64,000 nt of DNA. Origin: Neisseriales bacterium (GTDB lineage Bacteria > Pseudomonadota > Gammaproteobacteria > Burkholderiales > UBA11063). Where the stretch lies: the NCBI GenBank assembly GCA_008017145.1, contig SSGY01000005.1, forward strand, positions 1 through 64,000, in the 5' to 3' direction. The notes under the pieces were generated by a model, which was not told where the DNA came from, made no database searches, and saw nothing but the letters and a program-made list of their open reading frames with translations. The translations under genes were made by a program, and so were the position numbers. Below, one piece after another: positions 7,772 to 16,298 of the stretch; within the stretch, counting starts at the first letter, position 1; each line of letters begins with the position of its first letter.

Positions 7772-9106
7772 TTATGATCTCTTGCTATCGTAAACCTTAT
7801 TACCATAAATATAAGTAGCATCTATAATTCGATCATCACCAAGGGAACTGATTGAAAATAGATAATCTAGTAAGTCATGAGAACTTTCCAAGCGATAGTT
7901 TAATAAATCATTTGCAGCAGGATCAATTACGATAAAATCCGCTTCTTTACCAACTTCAAGACTGCCAATATATTGATCCAATTGTAAAGCTTTGGCTGAG
8001 CCAAGGGTAGCAGAAAACCATCTGCTTAAAGTTTCGAGCTTAAATGAATTTAACATTGCAACTTTATATGCATCATCCATAACACGGAGCATTGATAAGG
8101 TATTTCCAGCGGCCCAATCAGTAGCTAATGCAAATTTTGCATCCTTGGCAATTGCCACATCATAACGAAATAAACCACTGCCTAAATAATTATTACTGGT
8201 TGGACAATTTGCCAAAATTGCTCCTTTAGTAACCATTCGATTCCATTCGCTATCAGATAAATGGATACAATGTCCATAGATTGATTTATTGGTTACCAAA
8301 TCATATTTTTCATATACGGCAAGATAATCTTCTGCCCACGGAAATTTAGTTAATGTATCTTGAATTTCGTTTTTATTTTCACATAAATGACTTTGAATAT
8401 AAACATCTGGATGGGTGTGGACAAATTCCTGGCATAATTGTAAAGTTTCTTCGGTACAGCTTAATGCAAAGCGCGGAGTTAAAGCATAAGAAATTCTGCC
8501 GGTATTATGCCATTTTTGATATAGTTTCTCACTGATTTTCATGCTGGTTGCCGGCGTGGTTATTAAATCATCATTGCCATCGGTCATAATGGTATTGCCC
8601 ATGATTACACGCATATTATACCTATGCGTAATTTCAAATAACAAATCCGCACCATCATATGAATTAGGTAAATATGCACAAATTGAAGTTGTTCCATTTT
8701 TAAATAATTGTTTCAATAAAATTTCGTATTCACGTCTAGCAGAGATATCGCTCTTAAAAGCCACTTCACTTGGAAAAACATAATTATTCAACCAAGTTAA
8801 TAATTTCTCACCATAAGCGCTAACTGCTGAAGTTTGAGTTGCATGCATGTGGGCATCAATAAAGCCTGGTGTGATTAATTTATTGCTGTAATCAACCACC
8901 TGATCTTCAGCACAAATTTGGTGCTTGATGCTGTTATAGTCACCGATTGCACTAATTTTGCCATTTTCCACCGCAATTAAGCCATCACGCAAGAAAGTAA
9001 AATGTTCTTCATCAACAAATAAGCTATCCGGAACTAATCCCTGAATATTTGCTAATGTTGCGCTATGGTTAAAAGTAAAGATTTTTCCACGATAAAATGT
9101 TTTCAT
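7772..9106 (-). CDS. Guanine deaminase-like amidohydrolase (copy with canonical pocket)
   Basis: The product (444 aa) is a cytoplasmic zinc amidohydrolase, most like guanine deaminase (guanine to xanthine and ammonia). Metal and substrate motifs are in order: PGFIDAHMHATQ (HxH), YGEKLLTWLNNYVFPSE (typical of the guanine deaminase family), TPRFALSC (the Arg-Phe pair that contacts guanine in known structures), SHLCENKNE, GHCIHLSD and LATDWAAGNTLSML (metal-binding Asp). The family's usual GGG after the Asp is replaced by AAG. It is the last gene of a run with an MFS transporter and a paralogue of identical length. Another purine or pterin substrate cannot be excluded. Confidence 0.85.
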   Translation of the reverse strand: MKTFYRGKIFTFNHSATLANIQGLVPDSLFVDEEHFTFLRDGLIAVENGKISAIGDYNSIKHQICAEDQVVDYSNKLITPGFIDAHMHATQTSAVSAYGEKLLTWLNNYVFPSEVAFKSDISARREYEILLKQLFKNGTTSICAYLPNSYDGADLLFEITHRYNMRVIMGNTIMTDGNDDLITTPATSMKISEKLYQKWHNTGRISYALTPRFALSCTEETLQLCQEFVHTHPDVYIQSHLCENKNEIQDTLTKFPWAEDYLAVYEKYDLVTNKSIYGHCIHLSDSEWNRMVTKGAILANCPTSNNYLGSGLFRYDVAIAKDAKFALATDWAAGNTLSMLRVMDDAYKVAMLNSFKLETLSRWFSATLGSAKALQLDQYIGSLEVGKEADFIVIDPAANDLLNYRLESSHDLLDYLFSISSLGDDRIIDATYIYGNKVYDSKRS

Positions 9107-9200
9107 TATATTTTCCTTTTGTAAATTTTATGTTTAAATTTTGAGTTAGCTATGGATTGATTCATTATCATGCATAATTCCACCTAGCTTGAATAGTTGT

Positions 9201-10466
9201 TTAGTCAATTTTTGCAGTAAAAAATAAGCTGCTGATAAAGCTGGCAAGCAAGATTACTACCAAAATTGATAATCCCAGATTATAATGATGCCATGCTTGC
9301 TGAATAATTGGCTGATCGAGTAAATTGTACGCTGTTACTACCGCATGTTTTGGCAAGTTGTAGGAATTATTACCAATAATCATTCCTATTCCTGGTTGCA
9401 AAATCAAACCGGCAAACAGATAAGAAATTGTCAAAATACAAGAATTTGCCATTGGGCGCAAACTAACTTCTTTAAATGCTACTTGTACTTCCTGAAATGC
9501 CAACATGCCACCACCACAGCCAATCCCAAATAATAGTTGGATCGCAGTGCTAATAGTGTAAGCCTCTTTAGTCGGAAAACGAACATATAATGTAACAATC
9601 ATTGCTAATAATAAAATTAAACTAAATGTAGCCGCAATAAGGCGATTGCGTTTATATTTACTTGATAGACTTCCTGCAATTACACCACCAATAGCAATTC
9701 CCAACGGAATCATTCCATTTAAAATGATTGCTTTTTGCGCGGGCATTTGAAAAATTACTTCGCGGTATTTAACATTAAATAAATCCGCATAGGCTAAAAT
9801 AGTTGCAAAAATTCCGCCAAAGTAGATAGTCGCTGCAATAAACCGTTTATTAAATAAAATTGTTTTCAAGTTTTTAAATAGGGAACTGTCGTTTTGCCCG
9901 TTGTTATTTTGTGGTTTGTTCGGTAAAAATACAAAGATAAATCCTGCCGCAATTAACAATAAAATACCGATCAAATTATATGCTGCCTGATATGAGTAAC
10001 CGCTAATCAAACTACTTCCAAATATTGCAATTACACCCGCAGCAATATTGCCAATACTTTGGCTTAATGATGCAAAGAAAGCAAATTGACGCGAAAATTC
10101 CAGCTCAACAATATATAATACCCCTACAAAGGTACAGCCAAGCCCAAGTCCAATTATTACTCTGGCAACGATCAATAAGCCAAAAATATGCGTATTGGCA
10201 AAAATTAATACTCCACCGGCAGCAAGTATTGCTGAAATCCCCAATAAGAGTTTTGTTGATACTTTATTGATCAAATATCCGGAATAAAGTTGTGAAAAAG
10301 CAAATACTGCAAAAAAAGTACCAGATAATATCGCCAATTGGGTATTACCAAGATTGTTTGCTAGTTGAATTGGTAAGGCATATGCGCCAAATAATACCGA
10401 GCTCATGATGCTAATCATAAATAGGAATTCCGTAGAAATCCAACGACAATAGCTTAATGATTTCAT
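9201..10466 (-). CDS. Major facilitator superfamily transporter
   Basis: The product (421 aa) is an inner-membrane protein with about 12 hydrophobic segments and a loop rich in Asn and Gln (PNKPQNNNGQNDSS) between the two halves, as expected for an MFS carrier. The first cytoplasmic loop has GYLINKVSTKLLLG, a degenerate MFS motif A. It sits between two guanine-deaminase-like genes on the same strand (gaps of 78 and 94 bp), so a purine or related nucleobase is the most likely substrate. This is inferred from context only. An inverted repeat lies just upstream of it. Confidence 0.82.
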   Translation of the reverse strand: MKSLSYCRWISTEFLFMISIMSSVLFGAYALPIQLANNLGNTQLAILSGTFFAVFAFSQLYSGYLINKVSTKLLLGISAILAAGGVLIFANTHIFGLLIVARVIIGLGLGCTFVGVLYIVELEFSRQFAFFASLSQSIGNIAAGVIAIFGSSLISGYSYQAAYNLIGILLLIAAGFIFVFLPNKPQNNNGQNDSSLFKNLKTILFNKRFIAATIYFGGIFATILAYADLFNVKYREVIFQMPAQKAIILNGMIPLGIAIGGVIAGSLSSKYKRNRLIAATFSLILLLAMIVTLYVRFPTKEAYTISTAIQLLFGIGCGGGMLAFQEVQVAFKEVSLRPMANSCILTISYLFAGLILQPGIGMIIGNNSYNLPKHAVVTAYNLLDQPIIQQAWHHYNLGLSILVVILLASFISSLFFTAKID

Positions 10467-10495
10467 ATAAGTTTCTTTCTTAATATTTTTATTTG

Positions 10496-10524
10496 AGAAT
10501 ATACCAGCCCATCTGGTATATTCT
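10496..10524 (-). repeat. Perfect inverted repeat between deaminase and transporter genes
   Basis: AGAATATACCAG at 10496-10507 pairs with CTGGTATATTCT at 10513-10524 around the loop CCCAT. No U-run follows on the minus strand, so this may be an operon-internal RNA hairpin (processing or polarity) or a protein operator rather than a terminator. Confidence 0.6.
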
Positions 10525-10544
10525 TGAATCCATATTATGGCAGC

Positions 10545-11879
10545 TTATTTCATTTTTTTACCCATAATATAGGTGTGAGCAACCGAGCGATCGTCACCAA
10601 TAATTTGGAAAGCAAATAGTAAATCACGAATATCTTCACTTTGCTCCGCACGTATAGCCAGATCACTAGTACTATTAGAGTCTAAAACAATGAAATCCGC
10701 TTCCTTGCCACTTTCAAAGCTGCCAACATAGTGATCAATTGACATTGCACGAGCGGCACCAAGCGTTGCCAAATAATAATTTTCTAAAGGATCTAGTGGT
10801 TCAATCTCGCGTGGATTATCTGCAAAAGCTTTTCGCAATTGAGTTACTTTATATGCTTCACCCATCGTTTTTAGCATTGATAAAGTTGTTCCTGCCGCAT
10901 AATCGGTACCCATACCTACCGTTGCATGGTGTTGGTTAGCTCTTTGCAGGTTAAACAAACCACTTCCCAAAAATAAATTTGAGGTCGGTAAAAAAGCACA
11001 AGATGATTTACGTGCCGCAATTAGCTCAAATTCTGCATCATCAAGCCAAACACAGTGTCCCATAATGGTTTTCTCATTCATTAATCCATAATGATCATAA
11101 ACTTCAGTGTAGTTTTTTAATCCCGGGAATAATTTGGTAACCATATCACCGGATTCTTTATTTTCCGCCAAATGTACTTGAATATGTATATCTGGATAAT
11201 CTTTTAATAATGCCTGTGTTGCTTCCATCTCAGCTGGGCTTAATAAGTAGGCTGAACGAGGGCTTACAGCATAGTTAGTACGACCCCGTCCATTCCAACG
11301 TTCAATTAAATTTTTATTGAAATCGTAGACCTCTGCAGGTGGCAAACAAGCGTAATCTGGAGTATTTACATCCATGTACGCACTTCCGCCAATAACTCGC
11401 ATATTGCGTTTCAGTGCCGCATTAAATAATGCATCCGTTGAATTTGGAGAAATGGTAGCAAAAATTGCTGCACTAGTGGTTCCGTGTTTAATTAATTCAT
11501 CTAAGTACAAATTAGCAATTTTATCTGCATATTCGCGATCGGCCAATTTTCTCTCAGTTGGAATTGTATATTTATTGAGCCATTGAACCAATTGTTCGCC
11601 ATAAGATCCAACCATTTCCATTTGCGGGTAATGAACATGTGAATCCATCAAACCAGGTGTAATTAATTTACCGCTATAATCAACTATTTCTGCTTGCGGA
11701 TACTGAGCTTGTAATTCGCTAAAATTACCAGCTTCAACTACTTTACCATCGGCAATATATAATACGCCATTCGGAAAAAAGTGATATGCGTTTTTATTAA
11801 ATTTAGGGTTATCAGTAAAATAAAATACTGAGCCTTTATAGCCGGTTAATTTGCTGTTTTTATTTGTTGGAGTATTCAT
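10545..11879 (-). CDS. Guanine deaminase-like amidohydrolase (divergent pocket)
   Basis: The product is 444 aa, the same length as the paralogue at 7772-9106. It keeps the guanine-deaminase landmarks PGLMDSHVHYPQ, SYGEQLVQWLNKYTIPTE, VHLAENKESG, GHCVWLDD, PTSNLFLGSGLF and GMGTDYAAGTTLSML. The usual PRF (guanine-contacting Arg-Phe) is PRS here, in SPRSAYLLSP, suggesting altered specificity. It is the first gene of a presumed three-gene operon (deaminase, MFS, deaminase). It is preceded by GTTTTC-rich leader sequence, an AAGGA ribosome site and the lux-box-like promoter at 11918-11963. The exact substrate is uncertain. Confidence 0.83.
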   Translation of the reverse strand: MNTPTNKNSKLTGYKGSVFYFTDNPKFNKNAYHFFPNGVLYIADGKVVEAGNFSELQAQYPQAEIVDYSGKLITPGLMDSHVHYPQMEMVGSYGEQLVQWLNKYTIPTERKLADREYADKIANLYLDELIKHGTTSAAIFATISPNSTDALFNAALKRNMRVIGGSAYMDVNTPDYACLPPAEVYDFNKNLIERWNGRGRTNYAVSPRSAYLLSPAEMEATQALLKDYPDIHIQVHLAENKESGDMVTKLFPGLKNYTEVYDHYGLMNEKTIMGHCVWLDDAEFELIAARKSSCAFLPTSNLFLGSGLFNLQRANQHHATVGMGTDYAAGTTLSMLKTMGEAYKVTQLRKAFADNPREIEPLDPLENYYLATLGAARAMSIDHYVGSFESGKEADFIVLDSNSTSDLAIRAEQSEDIRDLLFAFQIIGDDRSVAHTYIMGKKMK

Positions 11880-11917
11880 TTTGTTTTCCTTAAGAAAGTG
11901 GTTTTGTTCAGAACGTT

Positions 11918-11963
11918 ATTCTAATTTTTTATGGAAAAAAATGGTACTGGGTTTTTACGCAGG
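11918..11963 (-). promoter_or_regulatory. Promoter with lux-box-like dyad, copy 3
   Basis: On the minus strand CTGCGTAAAAACCCAG is followed by TAGAAT (11923-11918), which begins exactly 40 bp after the start of the block, as in the two lipoprotein promoters. Sequence between the dyad and the -10 is not conserved in this copy, so the dyad itself is the retained element. Confidence 0.65.
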
Positions 11964-12330
11964 TTGTTGATGCAGAGCAAATTAACAGTAGCAATGAAAA
12001 AAAGTTAATGGTTGTGTCTATCTGATATGTTTGTGTTTAAACAATAACGGAGATAGCCATGTATTTAGGAGTAAAGTCATTGATTTTGAGAAATTGACAA
12101 GGGGGTGATCTGTTGGATATTTTTTAGCTAAAATTTAAGAGCGACTCTTTGAATAAAAATTAGAAAAATTTAGATTTAACCAAAATACTGAATAGCTCCA
12201 GCATCTCAGATCACGACCTAAGAGTTTAATTATTATACATCAAGTAAGTATATCGGTTTGCTGGTTGTCGTCGAGATTTATTGAGCGCTTTTGGCGCTCT
12301 TTAAGGTAAAGAAAAAAGGTTGATCTACCG
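11964..12330. other. Intergenic region between deaminase operon promoter and galE
   Basis: I see no supportable gene here. A 12-codon frame at 12060 has a fair ribosome site but nothing else. GAGCGC (12283-12288) and GCGCTC (12294-12299) form a short hairpin followed by TTT on the plus strand, possibly a weak terminator downstream of galE. Confidence 0.4.
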
Positions 12331-13344
12331 TTATTGATATCCCTTGGGGTTAGAGTTTTGCCAATGCCAGCTATCTTCGCACATTTTAGCTAAATCATAT
12401 TCTGTGCTCCAATTAAGTAGCTGGCGCGCTTTTGTCGGATCAGCAAAACATTTTGCAATGTCTCCTGCGCGTCGTGGCTGAATTTGATATGGTATTTCTT
12501 TACCACTAGCCTTAGCAAAAGCCTTTACTACATCTAAAACTGAATAACCTGAACCAGTACCAAGATTAACAGTGAGAACCTCTTGATGATTTGCTAGATA
12601 TTCAAGTGCTTTTATATGTCCACGCGCCAAATCAACAACATGAATATAGTCGCGTACCCCTGTTCCATCATGGGTTGGGTAATCGCCACCAAACACATTT
12701 AATTTTTCTAATTTACCGACCGCTACTTGAGTGATGTAGGGCATTAAATTATTCGGGATTCCATTAGGGTCTTCGCCGATTAGTCCTGATGGATGTGCTC
12801 CAACTGGATTGAAGTAACGCAATAATCCTACAGCCCACGTTTTATCTGCTTGGTAAATATCACGTAAAATTTGTTCCATCATTAATTTCGTCCACCCATA
12901 GGGGTTAGTCGCGGATAATGAAAAATTTTCTGTAATTGGCGTAGTGTGTGGATCGCCATAAACGGTTGCCGAGGAGCTAAATACAATTGTTTTAACCTTA
13001 GCTTCAGTCATTGCGTTAAACAGCGACAAGCTGCCGGCCACATTATTTTCATAATAGCGCGCTGGTTGTTGTACCGATTCACCAACGGCTTTGAGTGCCG
13101 CAAAGTGGATAACAGCATCAATTTTGTGCTGGCTAAATACATTTGCCAACGCATTTTGATCTAAAACGTCAGCCTGATAAAATATCGGTTTTTTGCCACT
13201 GATTTGTTCAATTCTCTCTAAAACCTTGGGACTGGAATTACAAAAATTATCTATGATGACTACTTGATAATTATGAGCTAATAGCTCGACTACTGTATGA
13301 GAGCCAATGTATCCTGCGCCACCCGTCACTAAAATTGTTTGCAT
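12331..13344 (-). CDS. galE: UDP-glucose 4-epimerase
   Basis: The product (337 aa, normal for the family) interconverts UDP-glucose and UDP-galactose with tightly bound NAD. The Rossmann motif GGAGYIGSH is at residues 7-15. The catalytic Ser lies in FSSSATVYG and the YxxxK pair in YGWTK, near residues 148-152. It lies 37 bp after the stop of the peptide transporter gene on the same strand. Glf, which starts the divergent polysaccharide run, uses its product, so together they supply UDP-galactopyranose and UDP-galactofuranose for the glycosyltransferases. Confidence 0.95.
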   Translation of the reverse strand: MQTILVTGGAGYIGSHTVVELLAHNYQVVIIDNFCNSSPKVLERIEQISGKKPIFYQADVLDQNALANVFSQHKIDAVIHFAALKAVGESVQQPARYYENNVAGSLSLFNAMTEAKVKTIVFSSSATVYGDPHTTPITENFSLSATNPYGWTKLMMEQILRDIYQADKTWAVGLLRYFNPVGAHPSGLIGEDPNGIPNNLMPYITQVAVGKLEKLNVFGGDYPTHDGTGVRDYIHVVDLARGHIKALEYLANHQEVLTVNLGTGSGYSVLDVVKAFAKASGKEIPYQIQPRRAGDIAKCFADPTKARQLLNWSTEYDLAKMCEDSWHWQNSNPKGYQ

Positions 13345-13381
13345 ATCTTTTGTTCCTTATCTTGCAAAATATTCTGAGTTA

Positions 13382-14857
13382 TTATTTATTATTAATCATT
13401 CGTGTTAACTTACCACCCAATAACCACGCGATTATTGCAGCACTTAGACCGAGTAAGAATATATTTCTAAATAAGTGTTCGTAATTATTAAAGCTGGCAA
13501 TTTGTGTGGCTAGATCATAGCTTTCAGTTGAGCTTTTGGCTGAGTTATTAGCTACTAGTGAAGCAATGAATGAGCCCAATTTTATTCCCAGAGCACTGGT
13601 AATAAACCACATGCCAATGGCAAAACCACGCATCCTATCTGGTACTAATTGTGCCATCAATGATACGCCTAGCGCGCTAATTAGTAATTCAGAAGAGGCA
13701 AATAATACTGAAATTGCCAAAATTTCCCAGCCAAAACTGATTTGTTGACTTGGATCAGTTGCCAAGCATACAAAGTACAGCAAGCCATAAGCACATGAAC
13801 TGAATAATAAGCCAATCGCGAATTTATAGGGTAATGAAAGATCATTAGTACCTAGTTTACGATAAATAGCGGCAAATACTGGCGATAAGAGAATAATTCC
13901 ACCTGTTCCTAAAAAGCCAGGTACTGATTGTGGGTTAATATCCCAACCTAAAAAGTGTAAATTTACATGGTGTTTATTAAACAGCATAAAAGAGGTGTTT
14001 TTTTGTTGGTAAATTACGAAAAACACTACAGCGTAGAACAGTAGAATTATTGCGACTATCATTTTCCTACGTTGAGAATGGTCGCTTTCACGAATAACCT
14101 GCCAGATAAAATAGCCAAAAATCGCGATTGAAGCCACGGTCAGCAATAAATTAATTAATTTGTCATTTTGCAACATTACACTGATGAAAATTAACCCTGC
14201 GATTAAGCTAAAAGCAAAAGGTGCTATTTTCTTCGGTGATAGTTTTGCCAAGCCTAGCGCATTGTCAACATGTTTAATCATTGCATAGTTCTTTAGATTA
14301 TAAACTATCCCAACCAGTACGCCTGCGGAACAAACTAATAAAGCTGCGGTATATCCGACATTTTTGGCGAGCATCGGAACTAATAACGAAGCGCAGAACG
14401 AGCCCATGTTGATTGACATATAGAAATAAGTATAGGTTGCATCCAGAGTGTTTTTATCTTGTCCGTAAATTGAAGCAATTAGATTGGTTGGTGCGGGTTT
14501 AAATAAACAAGACCCTAGGATTATTAGTGCTAGCGCAGTATAAACAAAAAGTGGACTAAAATTACTACCAATGGCAAGTGCTGCGTAGCCAAGGCACAAG
14601 AGAATTGCGCCGGTAAACATGGTGCGCTTAATCCCTAATACATTATCGGCAACATAACCACCAACTGCGTTGAAAACATAGGTTAGGGCAGCAAAGCCTC
14701 CCATTAGCGTCGTCGCAGTTGATTCACTAAAACCAAGTTTGGCGATATAGAAATAGATTGAGATATAATTGAAGCCATAATAGCCAAAACGTTCAAAAAA
14801 CTCCAAAAAACATAAAATGAAGAATGGTTGTTTAAAGAAACTTTTCGATTCTGACAT
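13382..14857 (-). CDS. POT/PTR-family proton-coupled peptide transporter
   Basis: The product (491 aa) is an inner-membrane carrier with about 12-14 transmembrane segments. The POT signatures are present: FFERFGYYG (the ExxERFxYY motif of helix 1, residues 19-27) and GGYVADNVLGIKRTM. These transporters import di- and tripeptides with protons. It is co-directional with galE (37-bp gap), but there is no metabolic link, so the pairing is probably incidental. It is divergent from glf. Confidence 0.92.
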   Translation of the reverse strand: MSESKSFFKQPFFILCFLEFFERFGYYGFNYISIYFYIAKLGFSESTATTLMGGFAALTYVFNAVGGYVADNVLGIKRTMFTGAILLCLGYAALAIGSNFSPLFVYTALALIILGSCLFKPAPTNLIASIYGQDKNTLDATYTYFYMSINMGSFCASLLVPMLAKNVGYTAALLVCSAGVLVGIVYNLKNYAMIKHVDNALGLAKLSPKKIAPFAFSLIAGLIFISVMLQNDKLINLLLTVASIAIFGYFIWQVIRESDHSQRRKMIVAIILLFYAVVFFVIYQQKNTSFMLFNKHHVNLHFLGWDINPQSVPGFLGTGGIILLSPVFAAIYRKLGTNDLSLPYKFAIGLLFSSCAYGLLYFVCLATDPSQQISFGWEILAISVLFASSELLISALGVSLMAQLVPDRMRGFAIGMWFITSALGIKLGSFIASLVANNSAKSSTESYDLATQIASFNNYEHLFRNIFLLGLSAAIIAWLLGGKLTRMINNK

Positions 14858-14999
14858 TTTTATTCCTTGGTATTAAAGCCGAACAATATTTCACTTCGCA
14901 TTATTTTAACTCATACCTATGGTGGAGCTTAGGATATCTATACTATTTTTGTAAAAAAATAGGATAGTCAAGCGATATATATTAGGGTAATCCATATGT

Positions 15000-15005
15000 T
15001 ATAAT
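15000..15005 (+). promoter_or_regulatory. Probable -10 of the glf/polysaccharide operon
   Basis: TATAAT at 15000-15005 lies 47 bp before glf. No clear -35 is visible at the expected distance. GAGGTG at about 15041-15046 is the glf ribosome site. Confidence 0.4.
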
Positions 15006-15051
15006 CTAGGTGAATAGTAGAGTTGTGATACAGAAATTTAAGAGGTGTTAG

Positions 15052-16200
15052 ATGTTTGATTATATTGTAATTGGAGCTGGTTTCTCTGGTGCAGTTATGG
15101 CGGAACGAATTGCGACACAGCTTAAAAAGCGGGTTTTAATTATTGAGCAACGCAATCATATCGGTGGTAACTGCTATGATCAATATAATGAAGATGGGTT
15201 ATTAGTTTATAAATACGGTCCACGAGTATTTCATACTCCAGATAAGCAAGTATGGGATTATGTCTCTCAATTTACTGAGTGGAAATCGTATCAGCATAAG
15301 GTTGCTGCATATGTTGACGGTCATTTAATTCCTATACCATTTAATCTAAATAGCCTGAAGATTCTTTTTCCTGAATACATGGTTAAGGAGTTGACTCATA
15401 AATTGATAAAATACTTTGGTTTTGGTAATAAGATTCCTATTTTAGAGCTGCGTAAAACAGAAGAAGACGATCTGAAAATGTTAGCTGACTTTATTTATAA
15501 TAAGATTTATCTTAATTATACTTACAAACAATGGGGACTAAAACCTGATGAATTAGATGAGTATGTTACTGGGCGAATGCCGATTCATATTTCTTATGAT
15601 GATCGTCATTCTAAAGATAGCTATCAAGGTATACCACGTTTTGGGTATAACCAGTTATTCAAGAAAATGTTGGGTAACCAAAATATTAAAGTTATGTTGA
15701 ATACCGATTATCGTGAAGTAGTGACGGTGAATCATCACACTAAGCAAATAAAGTTTATGGGACAACTTTTTGAAGGTAAATTGATTTTTACTGGTAAGAT
15801 TGATGAATTATTTGACTATTGTTATGGTGAACTACCTTACCGGACGGTTGATTTTAAAATTAAAACTTTGCAACAGGAACATTATCAAGATGTTGCAAGT
15901 ATCAATTATCCAAATGATTATGATTTTACTCGTGTAACCGAAGTAAAGCACCTGACTGGACAAACTCATCCTTATACGGCAATTGTTGAAGAATATCATC
16001 GTGGCTGTACTCGTAAAGATGTTCCGTATTACCCGATTCCGGCAGAACCAAATTTGGCAATGTTTGCAAAGTATCAGCAATTAGCTAAAGAATACACTGA
16101 TATCGTTTTGTCTGGACACCTTGCAGATTATCGCTATTATGATATGAATGTTGCAGTACTCATGGCTTTGGAGAAATTTAATAATGAAATTAATGTGTAA
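15052..16200 (+). CDS. glf: UDP-galactopyranose mutase
   Basis: The product (382 aa) is an FAD-dependent enzyme converting UDP-galactopyranose to UDP-galactofuranose for surface glycans. The dinucleotide-binding motif GAGFSGAVMAERIA is at residues 8-21, followed by IEQRNHIGGNCYD. The Glf core motifs (KYGPRVFHT, YTYKQWG, GYNQLFKKML, TEVKHLTGQ) are intact. It is the first plus-strand gene of the polysaccharide island, and the presence of galE across the divergent promoter fits. It predicts galactofuranose in the polymer. Confidence 0.95.
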   Translation: MFDYIVIGAGFSGAVMAERIATQLKKRVLIIEQRNHIGGNCYDQYNEDGLLVYKYGPRVFHTPDKQVWDYVSQFTEWKSYQHKVAAYVDGHLIPIPFNLNSLKILFPEYMVKELTHKLIKYFGFGNKIPILELRKTEEDDLKMLADFIYNKIYLNYTYKQWGLKPDELDEYVTGRMPIHISYDDRHSKDSYQGIPRFGYNQLFKKMLGNQNIKVMLNTDYREVVTVNHHTKQIKFMGQLFEGKLIFTGKIDELFDYCYGELPYRTVDFKIKTLQQEHYQDVASINYPNDYDFTRVTEVKHLTGQTHPYTAIVEEYHRGCTRKDVPYYPIPAEPNLAMFAKYQQLAKEYTDIVLSGHLADYRYYDMNVAVLMALEKFNNEINV

Positions 16201-16298
16201 TTTTAAAGAAATTACTAATCGTTTGCTTGCAACGCCACATAATCATAGCAAATTTATGATTTTTGCAGAGACCTACGCTTATAGAGTGCGGTTTTGAT

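Noticed and set aside
12060..12098. 12-codon ORF with a fair ribosome site downstream of galE
   Set aside because: Too short and without any supporting context.
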